Positions 37,704 through 46,476 of a stretch of 64,000 nt of DNA are shown piece after piece. Position 1 is the stretch's first letter; each line of letters opens with the position of its first letter. Position numbers and translations under genes: made by a program. The notes under the pieces were generated by a model that saw only the letters and a program-made list of their open reading frames with translations, had not been told where the DNA came from and did no database searches. This DNA is from Acinetobacter calcoaceticus DSM 30006 = CIP 81.8 (lineage in GTDB: Bacteria > Pseudomonadota > Gammaproteobacteria > Pseudomonadales > Moraxellaceae), in NCBI RefSeq assembly GCF_000368965.1, contig NZ_KB849779.1:62001-126000 (forward strand), read 5' to 3'.

Positions 37704-38036
37704 GCATGTGATGGCTTCTTAAATTGTAAGAAAATGTGGCATTTTAAATCAGGGACTTAGATTTTGAGTATATTCGCAATGACTGAATTAAAATATTCAA
37801 ATTTAAGCTCTGATTAATTATTTTTAAATAAAAATATCAATAACTTAAGTTAAATTTTTTTGTGTTTCATTTTAATGAGTATCTTTTTATCTCTAGGTAG
37901 CAATATTTGGAAAAAAGATACGTTATTACATAACGTAAACAAAACTTTTAAGGTACGCCTATTAGTATCTCTGAACGCCACAGGTAGGTGGTGATTTTTT
38001 TAATATGGATATAGATAGTACGGTAGAGATTTCACG
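37704..38036. other. Intergenic region dusA / CHAP-like gene
   Basis: 333 bases, very AT-rich in the middle (about 37770-37880). No ORF, tRNA, clear terminator or repeat was recognised. The last 100 bases presumably hold the promoter of the next gene. Confidence 0.35.
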
Positions 38037-38549
38037 ATGATTATTTATGACGGACAAGTAGCTGATAATTATATGTATCAGGATTCAAATCAGGCAGCCA
38101 TTGTTGTATCCCACAGCACTCCAAGTCTCCCTTATCCTTTCACCATGAAACCTAGTAATCATCAAACTGAAACTTCCGATACTCCAGCAATAGATGTTGA
38201 TAGATTCGTAGCTAAATTAGAAAGTATTACCTCAAGACGCAGCAAAGCCCGTTGTGCACGTAGTATCCGCCTTGCTCTCGAATCTGCTGGTGCAGATATT
38301 CGGAATCACCCCATTGCAGCTTCAGACTGGGGAGACACTCTCAAAAAGATTGGCTATAAAGAAATTAATCCAGCCTTTGATGAACCACAAGAAGGTGACA
38401 TCTATATCATTCACAGAACCCGCAACCATGTTTATGGACATATTGCTGGATACACAGGAAGTGAATGGGTCTCTGACTTCAAACAAAATAGCTATGATGT
38501 CTACAAAGATGATAGCGTCACTTATACTTACTATCGTTTAGAAGCTTAA
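38037..38549 (+). CDS. CHAP/NlpC-P60-like putative peptidoglycan amidase
   Basis: 170 residues. The first 50 are disordered-looking. The rest matches the papain-like CHAP layout: a nucleophile candidate Cys73 at the head of a helix (SKARCARSIRLALESAGA), then SDWGDTLKKIGY, a strand region with GDIYIIHRT, His135 in YGHIAGYTG, and Asp147 in WVSDFKQ as a possible third residue. Such domains cleave peptidoglycan peptides in phage endolysins, type VI effectors and housekeeping hydrolases. There is no signal peptide or membrane segment and no obvious immunity gene or secretion partner. AGAGA lies upstream of the ATG. Assignment from motif pattern only. Confidence 0.6.
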   Translation: MIIYDGQVADNYMYQDSNQAAIVVSHSTPSLPYPFTMKPSNHQTETSDTPAIDVDRFVAKLESITSRRSKARCARSIRLALESAGADIRNHPIAASDWGDTLKKIGYKEINPAFDEPQEGDIYIIHRTRNHVYGHIAGYTGSEWVSDFKQNSYDVYKDDSVTYTYYRLEA

Positions 38550-38557
38550 TCAATTTT

Positions 38558-39451
38558 CTAAGATTGAAACATTTGATGAATGAGTTCGGCACAATGCTGA
38601 ATAATTTCATCGTTCTCTTTTCTATAGACTAAAACTACCTCTGAAAATAATAGAGGATCTGCCAACGGTAACAATTTTACATTGGCAGGCAAAATCTGCT
38701 CAAACTCTTCAGGAACAATGCTCACACCTAAATTTGCAGCAACAAGCTGCAATTGTGAGACCTTACGAGATTGGATAGAAGCCTTCTGAGGTGTAAACCC
38801 AGCAGCCAAGCATAGATTTGAGACCAAATAGCTTAAACCACCTCTTTTAGAATGTGGCGTAGAAACGAAATATTCATCTTTTAAGTCTTTAACTTGAATC
38901 TCTTGTTTATTTGCAAATTTAGCGTGATCAACATGCAGAGCTACCATTAAGGGTTCGTCATATAACTTAAGAACATTGATGTCATCTAATGTGTGCCGAA
39001 CTGGTGGCCTGATAAAACCAATATCAATTTCTCCATTCATTAAAGCTAAGATTTGCTGCTCCGATGACAAGGTATTCACCTCAAAATTTATCTGCTTAGC
39101 TAAGCTAATTTCTTTTAATATCTGAATCTTTTTATGATCCATGACAATACTGCTTGAGTGAGCAATTTTAATCTGGCGGTTTTTCCCTTCCGAAACACTT
39201 TTAGAAAGATCAATAATTTCATTTAAGTAGAGCATGTTATCTTTTATTTTCTTATAAAAGACCTCTCCCGCTGTTGTAAGCTTTACTTTCTTGTCAGTAC
39301 GATCAAATAGCTGAAATTTAATCTCTTCTTCTAATAATTTTATCTGCCTACTCAAAGCTGATTGAGCAATAAAGAGCTTTTCTGAAGCAGCCGTAAAACT
39401 GCCTTCTTCAACAATTTTTATAAAATATTGAAATTGTTTTAAAGTTAGCAT
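38558..39451 (-). CDS. LysR family transcriptional regulator
   Basis: 297 residues from the ATG at 39451 (an ATG two codons earlier is possible). The winged helix-turn-helix is clear: LKQFQYFIKIVEEGSFTAASEKLFIAQSALSRQIKLLEEEIKFQLFDR. A periplasmic-binding-protein-like sensor domain follows (GEIDIGFIRPPV, LVAANLGVSIVPEEFEQI). It resembles the BenM/CatM/NdhR-type regulators that are common in Acinetobacter. Its target is unknown; it converges on the CHAP-like gene and faces away from the small membrane ORF. Confidence 0.92.
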   Translation of the reverse strand: MLTLKQFQYFIKIVEEGSFTAASEKLFIAQSALSRQIKLLEEEIKFQLFDRTDKKVKLTTAGEVFYKKIKDNMLYLNEIIDLSKSVSEGKNRQIKIAHSSSIVMDHKKIQILKEISLAKQINFEVNTLSSEQQILALMNGEIDIGFIRPPVRHTLDDINVLKLYDEPLMVALHVDHAKFANKQEIQVKDLKDEYFVSTPHSKRGGLSYLVSNLCLAAGFTPQKASIQSRKVSQLQLVAANLGVSIVPEEFEQILPANVKLLPLADPLLFSEVVLVYRKENDEIIQHCAELIHQMFQS

Positions 39452-39553
39452 TCCCATCTCAAAATTAGATCATTAAGCCTATTTTCTATATTAGATTAGA
39501 TAGATTACCTTCGCTAGAATTTTATTAAGGCCATTCACTTAATTAAATTATTC

Positions 39554-39676
39554 ATGAAGTATTTAAAAGGTTTCACCATATTCACTGTCGTTATTTTAAT
39601 TTTATGGTGCTTTAAATTTTACGATCAGCAGCTTCCAACACAGCCCAAACACGACACGATAGAGTTATATGACTAA
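39554..39676 (+). CDS. Small membrane protein candidate, 40 residues
   Basis: ATG at 39554 to TAA at 39674-39676. The product is MKYLKGFTIFTVVILILWCF followed by a polar tail of about 20 residues (KFYDQQLPTQ and so on): one membrane segment, then a hydrophilic, proline-containing end. It fills the gap between the divergent LysR gene and the terminator shared with tcdA. No good ribosome site is visible, so expression is uncertain; the membrane-helix composition and the following hairpin are the supporting signs. Confidence 0.45.
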   Translation: MKYLKGFTIFTVVILILWCFKFYDQQLPTQPKHDTIELYD

Positions 39677-39681
39677 AAAAG

Positions 39682-39717
39682 AAAAAGGCATGCCCAAACA
39701 TAAGAGCACGCCTTTTT
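39682..39717. terminator. Bidirectional terminator
   Basis: AAAAAGGCATGC / GCACGCCTTTTT with one mismatch in the stem. It lies 11 bases beyond the tcdA stop on the minus strand and just after the 40-residue ORF on the plus strand. Confidence 0.8.
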
Positions 39718-39727
39718 AATATTTAAA

Positions 39728-40489
39728 CTAAACTTTCTTTAAATCAAGTTTCTTTAAAACTTCAGCTACGGCAATCATGGCAAAACTTGAAGTCACCACT
39801 ACTGCAGAACCATAGCCACCACAGCGTAAACCTGCCGATGGACACACATCTGCACTTGAGAATGGGTTATCAATCGAATAAATACAGGTAATTCCAAATT
39901 TCTCTTTTGGCTTTTTACAAATACCACGAGCTCGAAGTTGGCTACGTAACTTCGCCAACATTGGGTCTTGTTCGGTTTTTGATAAATCCGCGACACGAAT
40001 TTTAAGCGGATCGAGCTTACCGCCTGCTCCACCAGAAACAATCAAAGGAATTTTGTTAAAACGGCAATGCAGCATTAAAGCCAACTTCGCTTTAACGTCA
40101 TCAATACAGTCTAGAACAATGTCCGGTACAGGATTTAAAAGCTCTGTGACATTCTCAGGTGTAAGGAAGTCATCAATAATATTTACTTTAATACGCGGGT
40201 TAATTTGGCGACAGCGCTCCGCCATGATCTCCACTTTTTCAGAGCCTAATGTAGAGGTCATCGCTGGTAGCTGACGGTTCACATTTGATGCCGCAACAAC
40301 ATCCATATCCACTAATGTGATTTCCCCAATTCCGGTACGAGCCAAAGCTTCTACAGCCCAACTGCCCACACCACCAATACCAATCACCATTACATGACTT
40401 TGCTCGTAATGTTGAAACGAGGAATCACCATAAACTTTGGCTACACCTGCAAAACGACGTTCATATTCATCTTGTTGGAGATCGGTCAT
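39728..40489 (-). CDS. tcdA: tRNA threonylcarbamoyladenosine dehydratase
   Basis: 253 residues, E1-like ATPase fold. ATP site: VMVIGIGGVGSWAVEALARTGIGEITLVDMDVVAASNVNRQ. Further signatures: VLDCIDDVKAKLALMLHC, VSGGAGGKLDPLKIRVADLSKTEQDPMLAKLR, and the CPSAGLRCGGYGSAVVVT end. TcdA (CsdL/YgdL) uses ATP to cyclise t6A37 of tRNA to ct6A and usually works with a CsdA/CsdE sulfur relay that is not encoded here. The ATG at 40487-40489 is chosen over an upstream in-frame start. Confidence 0.93.
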   Translation of the reverse strand: MTDLQQDEYERRFAGVAKVYGDSSFQHYEQSHVMVIGIGGVGSWAVEALARTGIGEITLVDMDVVAASNVNRQLPAMTSTLGSEKVEIMAERCRQINPRIKVNIIDDFLTPENVTELLNPVPDIVLDCIDDVKAKLALMLHCRFNKIPLIVSGGAGGKLDPLKIRVADLSKTEQDPMLAKLRSQLRARGICKKPKEKFGITCIYSIDNPFSSADVCPSAGLRCGGYGSAVVVTSSFAMIAVAEVLKKLDLKKV

Positions 40490-40654
40490 TGTTACTCTTG
40501 GGGGGATATAAAACACGGTGACTATTTTACTGCTTTTCAGAAGAAAGTGTATTTCAGATCAAAGAAAACTTGAGATCGAGATATTTGAATTCACGGTAAG
40601 TCTTGTCATTATAAGTCAAATTATATTATTTAAGATTTAATTCATCATTTACTA

Positions 40655-40754
40655 GCGTGACAGGCGGCATGGATGCCGCCCAGTTGGGCTGCGGTATAAG
40701 GACATACCGTCAGCCCGACAAAGGATTTTTGCCTTGCGCTGTTTTAGTCACAGC
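40655..40754. repeat. GC-rich folded intergenic element (possible dispersed repeat or ncRNA)
   Basis: In an AT-rich gap, 100 bases can fold almost completely. The ends pair (GCGTGAC with GTCACAGC). Inside are a perfect hairpin, GGCGGCAT-GG-ATGCCGCC at about 40663-40680, and a second long hairpin at about 40683-40719 pairing TGGGCTGCGGTAT with ATACCGTCAGCCC around a 6-base loop. An A/T-rich stretch with a short stem follows. Composition is unlike the flanks. It is not a terminator (no T-run). Strand of function unknown. A copy search across the genome would separate repeat from single RNA gene. Confidence 0.5.
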
Positions 40755-40841
40755 TCATTATCCTTAAAAAGTAAAGATACGCCTATAAATCCAATTTTGG
40801 CTAATGCACAGTCATTATAAGGCCGTGCTAAGTTTATCGAT

Positions 40842-43595
40842 TTATGAAGCAATCAAATTCCGAAGTACATAATGCAAAATACCACCAGCCTTAAAGTACT
40901 CGACCTCATTTAACGTATCAATTCGGCACAACACATTAAAATGACTCGCTACCCCATCCGGTCCTTTTACATCAACTTCAAGAATTTGATGAGGTTGAAT
41001 CCCGTCCAGTAAACCACGGATTGATATCACTTCATGACCCGTTAAATTAAGAGATTGACGAGTTTGCCCATCAACAAACTGTAATGGTAACACTCCCATA
41101 CCGACTAGGTTTGAACGATGGATACGCTCAAAACTCTCTGCAATTACTGCTTTCACACCTAATAAATTTGTTCCTTTTGCAGCCCAGTCACGTGAAGAAC
41201 CTGTTCCATATTCCTTACCTGCAATAATCACAAGAGGTGTGTTTTCTTGTTGATAAAGCATCGCTGCATCATAAATGGCAAGCTTTTCACCACTTGGAAT
41301 GTAAATAGTATTACCACCCTCTTCACCACCAAGCATTTCGTTTTTAATACGAATGTTGGCGAAAGTTCCTCGCATCATCACTTCATGATTACCACGTCGA
41401 GAACCATACGAGTTAAAGTCTTTTGGATCGACCCCTTGCTCTTGTAAATACCGACCCGCAGGACTATCTTTTTTGATATTCCCCGCTGGTGAAATATGAT
41501 CGGTTGTAACTGAGTCACCTAAAACAGCCAAAATATGCGCCTGTTCAATATTTTTAATTGGTTTCGGTGGCTCTCCAATTCCTTCAAAGAAAGGAGGATG
41601 GCGAATATAAGTCGAGTCATCGGCCCATTCATAAGTCTTGCTCTTTGGAATCTGAATCGCTTGCCAACTCGCGTCACCATCAAAGACCGCTGCATATTCT
41701 TTGTGGAACATCTCTGTATTTACTTTCTGCAAGACAACATCAATTTCTGCCTGACTTGGCCAGATATCTTTTAAATAGACGGGCTGTCCATCTTTGCCCT
41801 CACCAAGAGGCTCTGTTGTCAGGTCGGTACGAATATTCCCAACCAAACCATAAGCAACCACAAGAGGCGGTGAAGCTAACCAATTGGTTTTAACTAATGG
41901 ATGTACTCTTCCTTCAAAATTACGGTTACCAGAAAGTACAGATGCAACATTCAAATCATGACATTGAATTGCATCTTCGACTGGCTCGGGTAATGGGCCT
42001 GAGTTACCAATACAGGTTGTACAGCCATACCCCACCAAGTTATAACCCAACTCATCTAAATACGGCGTAAGCCCAGCAGCCAACAAATAATCAGTCACGA
42101 CCTTAGAACCAGGTGCAAGAGAGCTTTTCACCCATGGTTTTCGTTGTAAGCCTTTTTCAATAGCTTTTTTAGCAAGCAAGCCGGCCGCTAACATCACGCT
42201 TGGGTTAGAGGTATTGGTACAAGAGGTAATGGCTGAAATTACGACATCACCATGATTTAACGGATATTCTTGCCCTTCAATCACGCAAGATGGACTTTCA
42301 TGTTGAATATTTGCTTTTTTTGCCTCTACAGCAGTACCACCACCTTCATTTTCTAGACGTTCTTTTGCTTCTTTTGCTGGTTTTAGCGTTAACTCCATGA
42401 GCGCATTAAACGTTTTAGGCACCTCTGATAACAGCACTCGGTCTTGCGGGCGTTTTGGTCCAGCCAAACTTGCTTGCACCGTGGTCATGTCTAAACTTAA
42501 AGTATCTGTGAAAACAGGTTCATCACCAACATTACGCCATAAACCTTGAGCTTTACTATAAGCCTCAACGAGCTCAATACGGTCTTCATGACGCCCTGTC
42601 AGTTTCAGATATCCTATAGTCACTTCATCTATTGGAAAGAAACCACAAGTTGCACCATATTCTGGTGCCATATTGGCAATTGTTGCACGGTCAGCAAGAG
42701 GCAAATCTGCTAAACCATCTCCATAGAATTCTACGAATTTACCCACTACACCTTTTTGGCGAAGCATTTGAGTAATGGTGAGCACCAAGTCAGTTGCAGT
42801 GATACCTTCTGGTAATTTTCCTGTAAGTTTAAAACCGATGACTTCAGGAATAAGCATAGAGATGGGTTGGCCCAACATTGCAGCTTCAGCCTCAATACCG
42901 CCTACGCCCCAGCCTAAAACACCCAAGCCATTAATCATGGTCGTATGCGAATCTGTTCCCACTAAAGTGTCAGGAAAAGCAAAAGTTTTGCCTTCATCCT
43001 CCCCCAACCACACTGCTTGGGCCAAATATTCTAAATTGACCTGATGGCAAATCCCTGTACCTGGCGGCACTACACTAAAATTATTAAATGCCGACTGTCC
43101 CCAACGTAGAAATTGATATCGTTCGCCATTACGCTGCATTTCAATATGTACGTTTTCTTCAAAAGCCTGATCATCGGCAAAATAGTCAACCATCACCGAG
43201 TGGTCGATCACCAAATCGACAGGAGATAAAGGGTTAATCTTCTCTGGGTCTCCACCAGCTTGAGCCATGGCTGCTCGCATTGCGGCCAAATCGACTACAG
43301 CAGGCACCCCTGTAAAATCCTGCATTAAAACTCGAGCAGGTCGATATTGAATTTCCTGTTCAGAACCTTTGGTTTTTAACCATTCTGCTAAGGCATAGAT
43401 GTGTTCAGTTTTAACGCTAAGTTGGTCTTCGAACCGTAATAAGTTTTCCAATAATACTTTTAAAGATTTCGGTAGTTTGGCAATATCCCCTAGCGTTTTC
43501 TCGGCTTGGGCTAAGCTAAAAATCTGATAATTGCTGGAACCTACTGTTAGCGTCTGTAAAGCATTAAAACTATTGATATTGCTATACTTAGCCAT
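40842..43595 (-). CDS. acnA: Aconitate hydratase A
   Basis: 917 residues, full length AcnA/IRP type. It isomerises citrate to isocitrate in the TCA and glyoxylate cycles. Motifs: [62 protein letters not shown], the first 4Fe-4S Cys in [15 protein letters not shown], two more in [12 protein letters not shown], and the swivel domain with [21 protein letters not shown] and [42 protein letters not shown] monocistronic gene. The folded element above lies 88 bases downstream of its stop codon. Confidence 0.97.
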   Translation of the reverse strand: MAKYSNINSFNALQTLTVGSSNYQIFSLAQAEKTLGDIAKLPKSLKVLLENLLRFEDQLSVKTEHIYALAEWLKTKGSEQEIQYRPARVLMQDFTGVPAVVDLAAMRAAMAQAGGDPEKINPLSPVDLVIDHSVMVDYFADDQAFEENVHIEMQRNGERYQFLRWGQSAFNNFSVVPPGTGICHQVNLEYLAQAVWLGEDEGKTFAFPDTLVGTDSHTTMINGLGVLGWGVGGIEAEAAMLGQPISMLIPEVIGFKLTGKLPEGITATDLVLTITQMLRQKGVVGKFVEFYGDGLADLPLADRATIANMAPEYGATCGFFPIDEVTIGYLKLTGRHEDRIELVEAYSKAQGLWRNVGDEPVFTDTLSLDMTTVQASLAGPKRPQDRVLLSEVPKTFNALMELTLKPAKEAKERLENEGGGTAVEAKKANIQHESPSCVIEGQEYPLNHGDVVISAITSCTNTSNPSVMLAAGLLAKKAIEKGLQRKPWVKSSLAPGSKVVTDYLLAAGLTPYLDELGYNLVGYGCTTCIGNSGPLPEPVEDAIQCHDLNVASVLSGNRNFEGRVHPLVKTNWLASPPLVVAYGLVGNIRTDLTTEPLGEGKDGQPVYLKDIWPSQAEIDVVLQKVNTEMFHKEYAAVFDGDASWQAIQIPKSKTYEWADDSTYIRHPPFFEGIGEPPKPIKNIEQAHILAVLGDSVTTDHISPAGNIKKDSPAGRYLQEQGVDPKDFNSYGSRRGNHEVMMRGTFANIRIKNEMLGGEEGGNTIYIPSGEKLAIYDAAMLYQQENTPLVIIAGKEYGTGSSRDWAAKGTNLLGVKAVIAESFERIHRSNLVGMGVLPLQFVDGQTRQSLNLTGHEVISIRGLLDGIQPHQILEVDVKGPDGVASHFNVLCRIDTLNEVEYFKAGGILHYVLRNLIAS

Positions 43596-43719
43596 TGGGT
43601 TATCCTCCCATGTCTGGCAATGTTATTTTTCACGTTTTTACATGTTGTTTTCTTACTTTAAGCTTCTTTTTTAATCGCTGTGTTTTGTTTTAGTTAATAT
43701 TTCTAATCTTTGATTTTTA

Positions 43720-44532
43720 TTACGATAATTTCAACGCCGAGAGCGAGTTTTCCCAAAGCTGTACGGCCAAATCTGACGCTGATATGTTTAAGTTTTCTGC
43801 CAAACTTTGCAAAACATAAAGCAAATTAACTGGGGTATTACGGGTACGCTCTTCAGTTGAGGTTTGGCAACAAAGTGGGGTCATATCGGGACAATCTGTT
43901 TCAATCACCAAGTGCTCTGCACCTATAGCCTGCACAACCGTATGAAGTTTTTTTGCATTCGGATTAGTAATTTGCCCTGTCACACCAATTTTAAACCCAA
44001 GTTTAATTAAGCCTTTCGCTTCTTCTATGCCACCACTAAAAGCATGGGCAATTCCACCCAGTTTGAATTTCTGAGCTTTTAACATTGCGAGTACATCACC
44101 ATGTGCTTTTCTAATATGGAGAAGTACTGGTTTTTGATATTGGGTTGCCAGCTCTAACTGATCAGCAAAATATTGTTTTTGCTTCGCATAGATATCAGGG
44201 TGCTTATGCTCTTTTAAGAAAGTATCTAAACCAATTTCACCTACTGCCACACATTCTTCTTTCTGCAAAATTTGCTCAAGATGAGAAAGATGTTCTGGCT
44301 GATGTTGCTCAATATAAAATGGGTGTAAACCGGGTGCTAGATATGAAGTCGGTACATTTTCCCAGCTATTTAACTGATGATGGGTTTGTAGCAATTCATC
44401 AAAACGTGACTGCACAAAACCAATTAAAACCAGTGCATCAACCCCAGCTTTTTTGGCATTAAGCGCTAACTGTTGCCGATCTTCATCAAAATCGGCAACA
44501 TCAAAATGCGTATGTGTATCAAACAGACGCAT
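43720..44532 (-). CDS. TatD family metal-dependent hydrolase
   Basis: 270 residues, amidohydrolase barrel. It has the metal-binding FDTHTHFDVADF near residues 3-14, LAPGLHPF, AVGEIGLDTFL, ADQLELATQYQKPVLLHIRKAHGD, AHAFSGGIEEA and VIETDCPDMTP, all TatD signatures. TatD enzymes are 3'-5' DNA/RNA exonucleases; this one resembles the YjjV branch. Its ATG overlaps the stop codon of the preceding lipoprotein gene as TAATG, so translation is probably coupled. Confidence 0.92.
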   Translation of the reverse strand: MRLFDTHTHFDVADFDEDRQQLALNAKKAGVDALVLIGFVQSRFDELLQTHHQLNSWENVPTSYLAPGLHPFYIEQHQPEHLSHLEQILQKEECVAVGEIGLDTFLKEHKHPDIYAKQKQYFADQLELATQYQKPVLLHIRKAHGDVLAMLKAQKFKLGGIAHAFSGGIEEAKGLIKLGFKIGVTGQITNPNAKKLHTVVQAIGAEHLVIETDCPDMTPLCCQTSTEERTRNTPVNLLYVLQSLAENLNISASDLAVQLWENSLSALKLS

Positions 44533-45476
44533 TAGCTTCCACTTTTTACAACAGGTGTTGAAGCTGGTTGCGCTTTAGGCTGCGGCAAATACTCTTTTTT
44601 CAAGACTTCCTGTAATTGATCATACGGAATGACTAATCGAGGTAATCCCACCACATATGGTCCAATTTCATATTCACCATATTGAAGAATTAAACCTTGT
44701 TCACCCAATAAGAAATTATCGGATAATTTAAATGGCCAAGCTTGTTCATAATCAGCGACATTATCAGCCAGTTTAGAGTCTGTAACCCAAGTCTTAAAGG
44801 CTTCATGCGCCAACTTCTCTAACGCTGCTTTTTGCTGTGGACGTAACAAGTCTTCAAGCTTGATCTGCTTTTGTTCTTTTAAATCAAAATTATAATAATG
44901 CTGTGCAGCAGAACCATGAGCACCACCTAAATAGCTACTGCTATTAAGTACAACAGTGACCACTTTACCTTGAGCCTGCAAGATCTTAGGTTTAACTAAA
45001 AGATTAATTTGATGACTACTACTTAAAGCTTTTAATTCATTGTCCAAACCAATAAATGAATTTGCATAACGTTGAACCTGGGCATCAAAGCTATTTTTTT
45101 GCTCTGCACCCGCAACCGCTGAAGCTTCTGTTTTTTGATCTGGTTGCTTCACTTTAGTATCAGGCTCAGCAATCTCTAAAATTTGATCTAGAGCCTTTAA
45201 GATTTGCTGATCTACAATTTTATCAATAAATGGAAAATTACTCTGTAAACGCTCAACTGTAAATTCGGGACAAGTTTTACCATCACAATCAGGTAAAGCA
45301 ACCTTACTCGGAATTGTTTCACCCTTCAAAGTCAGTTCTACTGGCTTTTGTTCTTCGACTGCTGGTTTCTGCTGTTCTTGAGAATCCTTAGGATCGGCTT
45401 TAGGTTGGCATGCCACCAAAAATATAGCCGAAGCAAGCAAAGTTAATCGCAGTGAAACTTTAGAAGATAACATCAT
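44532..45476 (-). CDS. Lipoprotein with DUF3298/RsiV-like domain
   Basis: 314 residues. The signal peptide ends in a lipobox (FLVAC at about residues 19-23), followed by a charged Gln/Glu/Lys/Pro-rich linker. A conserved CDGKTC-PEF motif begins the folded part. The C-terminal half has SSYLGGAHGSAAQHYYNFDLKEQKQIKLEDLL, the hallmark of the DUF3298 domain found in RsiV, the lysozyme-binding anti-sigma factor. Binding of lysozyme or cell-wall ligands is therefore possible but unproven. It precedes tatD in an operon and lies downstream of a paralogue (45565-46407). Confidence 0.78.
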   Translation of the reverse strand: MMLSSKVSLRLTLLASAIFLVACQPKADPKDSQEQQKPAVEEQKPVELTLKGETIPSKVALPDCDGKTCPEFTVERLQSNFPFIDKIVDQQILKALDQILEIAEPDTKVKQPDQKTEASAVAGAEQKNSFDAQVQRYANSFIGLDNELKALSSSHQINLLVKPKILQAQGKVVTVVLNSSSYLGGAHGSAAQHYYNFDLKEQKQIKLEDLLRPQQKAALEKLAHEAFKTWVTDSKLADNVADYEQAWPFKLSDNFLLGEQGLILQYGEYEIGPYVVGLPRLVIPYDQLQEVLKKEYLPQPKAQPASTPVVKSGS

Positions 45477-45564
45477 ATTTTGCCTTTTATTCTAAGGAGA
45501 TTACGCAGTGCCTTTTCTAAGAAATTAGCGCATATAAATAGAGGTTGCAAATTCTGCTACCATC

Positions 45565-46407
45565 TTAAAACATTTGTTCATAAACCTCGGGTTGTAATAT
45601 TTTTTTTGTTTGTTCTGTAGATAAATAAATATCGAGCTGTGGTGCCTCTTTAGTAATTTGGTTTGCCTGATAATGCAGTCCAATGCCTTCACCATCAAAG
45701 AACCAATCCGCTTGCCCCCAATATAAAGTTTTTGGTGCTTCTTTTTTTATTTCAACAGTCTGCTTTTTTAACCAGTCTTGATAGGCTACCTGCACCATTT
45801 GATGCATAGCTGTTTGCTGATCTTTTTTTAAAACATCTAATAAACTTAAACTTTTATGCAATTTTCGGTCGGCCACGAAAAAGTAATAACGATCTTTAAT
45901 CGTCAGCTCTTCTTGCTTGGTATCAAGCCCCAATTGCAATAAAACATATTGATTACGCTGCGAAGCAATACGTGTATGAAGATGCAATTCATAAGCCCGA
46001 TTCTTTGAATATTTATCTTGCCACTCATCAGACTTTTTTACATAGGCATTAATCGCCTGCTGCAAGCTTAAGTCTTTTTTCAAATCAATTTGATCTTGAA
46101 TCACTTTAGCCTGACTTTTGGCGATCCATTCATTTAACCATGCGTCTTGAGTCTTTATCGTTTGAATATCAACATCTATACAATTTTTCTTCTCACAAAA
46201 TGGCAAAGCATAATCGGCTTTTACTTGTTGTAAGTTGAGAAATGGCAGTACTTCAGCTTTTTCAATATTTTGAGTTTGTGTACCGGCTAGTTTCGTTTGA
46301 GAAGAGGATGAAGACTGAGAGCTTTTCCAGACAAAAATAGAAATAGCAGAAATTAATGTTATGACTGCAACCACCAGCGCAATAATTGTCTTTTTACTCA
46401 AGTTCAT
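45565..46407 (-). CDS. Membrane-anchored DUF3298-like protein, paralogue of the lipoprotein downstream
   Basis: 280 residues. It has one N-terminal membrane segment (IIALVVAVITLISAISIFVW), a Ser-rich linker, and a soluble periplasmic domain. Shared features with the next gene are the Cys pair (CEKKNC versus CDGKTC) at the domain start, the KSLSLLDVLKKDQQTAMHQM helix (versus IKLEDLLRPQQKAALEKL) and an end that reads EAPQLDIYLSTEQ. It lacks the lipobox, and the GGAHG loop is replaced. The function is unknown; duplication and divergence is inferred from position and pattern. Confidence 0.65.
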   Translation of the reverse strand: MNLSKKTIIALVVAVITLISAISIFVWKSSQSSSSSQTKLAGTQTQNIEKAEVLPFLNLQQVKADYALPFCEKKNCIDVDIQTIKTQDAWLNEWIAKSQAKVIQDQIDLKKDLSLQQAINAYVKKSDEWQDKYSKNRAYELHLHTRIASQRNQYVLLQLGLDTKQEELTIKDRYYFFVADRKLHKSLSLLDVLKKDQQTAMHQMVQVAYQDWLKKQTVEIKKEAPKTLYWGQADWFFDGEGIGLHYQANQITKEAPQLDIYLSTEQTKKILQPEVYEQMF

Positions 46408-46432
46408 TTCATCATCCTTTTTTATTTTTCAA

Positions 46433-46462
46433 AACAAAACAGCTTCTATTCGAAGCTGTTTG
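46433..46462 (-). terminator. Terminator after prfC
   Basis: AACAGCTTC-TATTC-GAAGCTGTT, 15 bases past the prfC stop and followed on the minus strand by a T-rich run (TTGTTTTG). It separates prfC from the DUF3298-like gene. Confidence 0.75.
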
Positions 46463-46476
46463 TCACATTAAAATGA

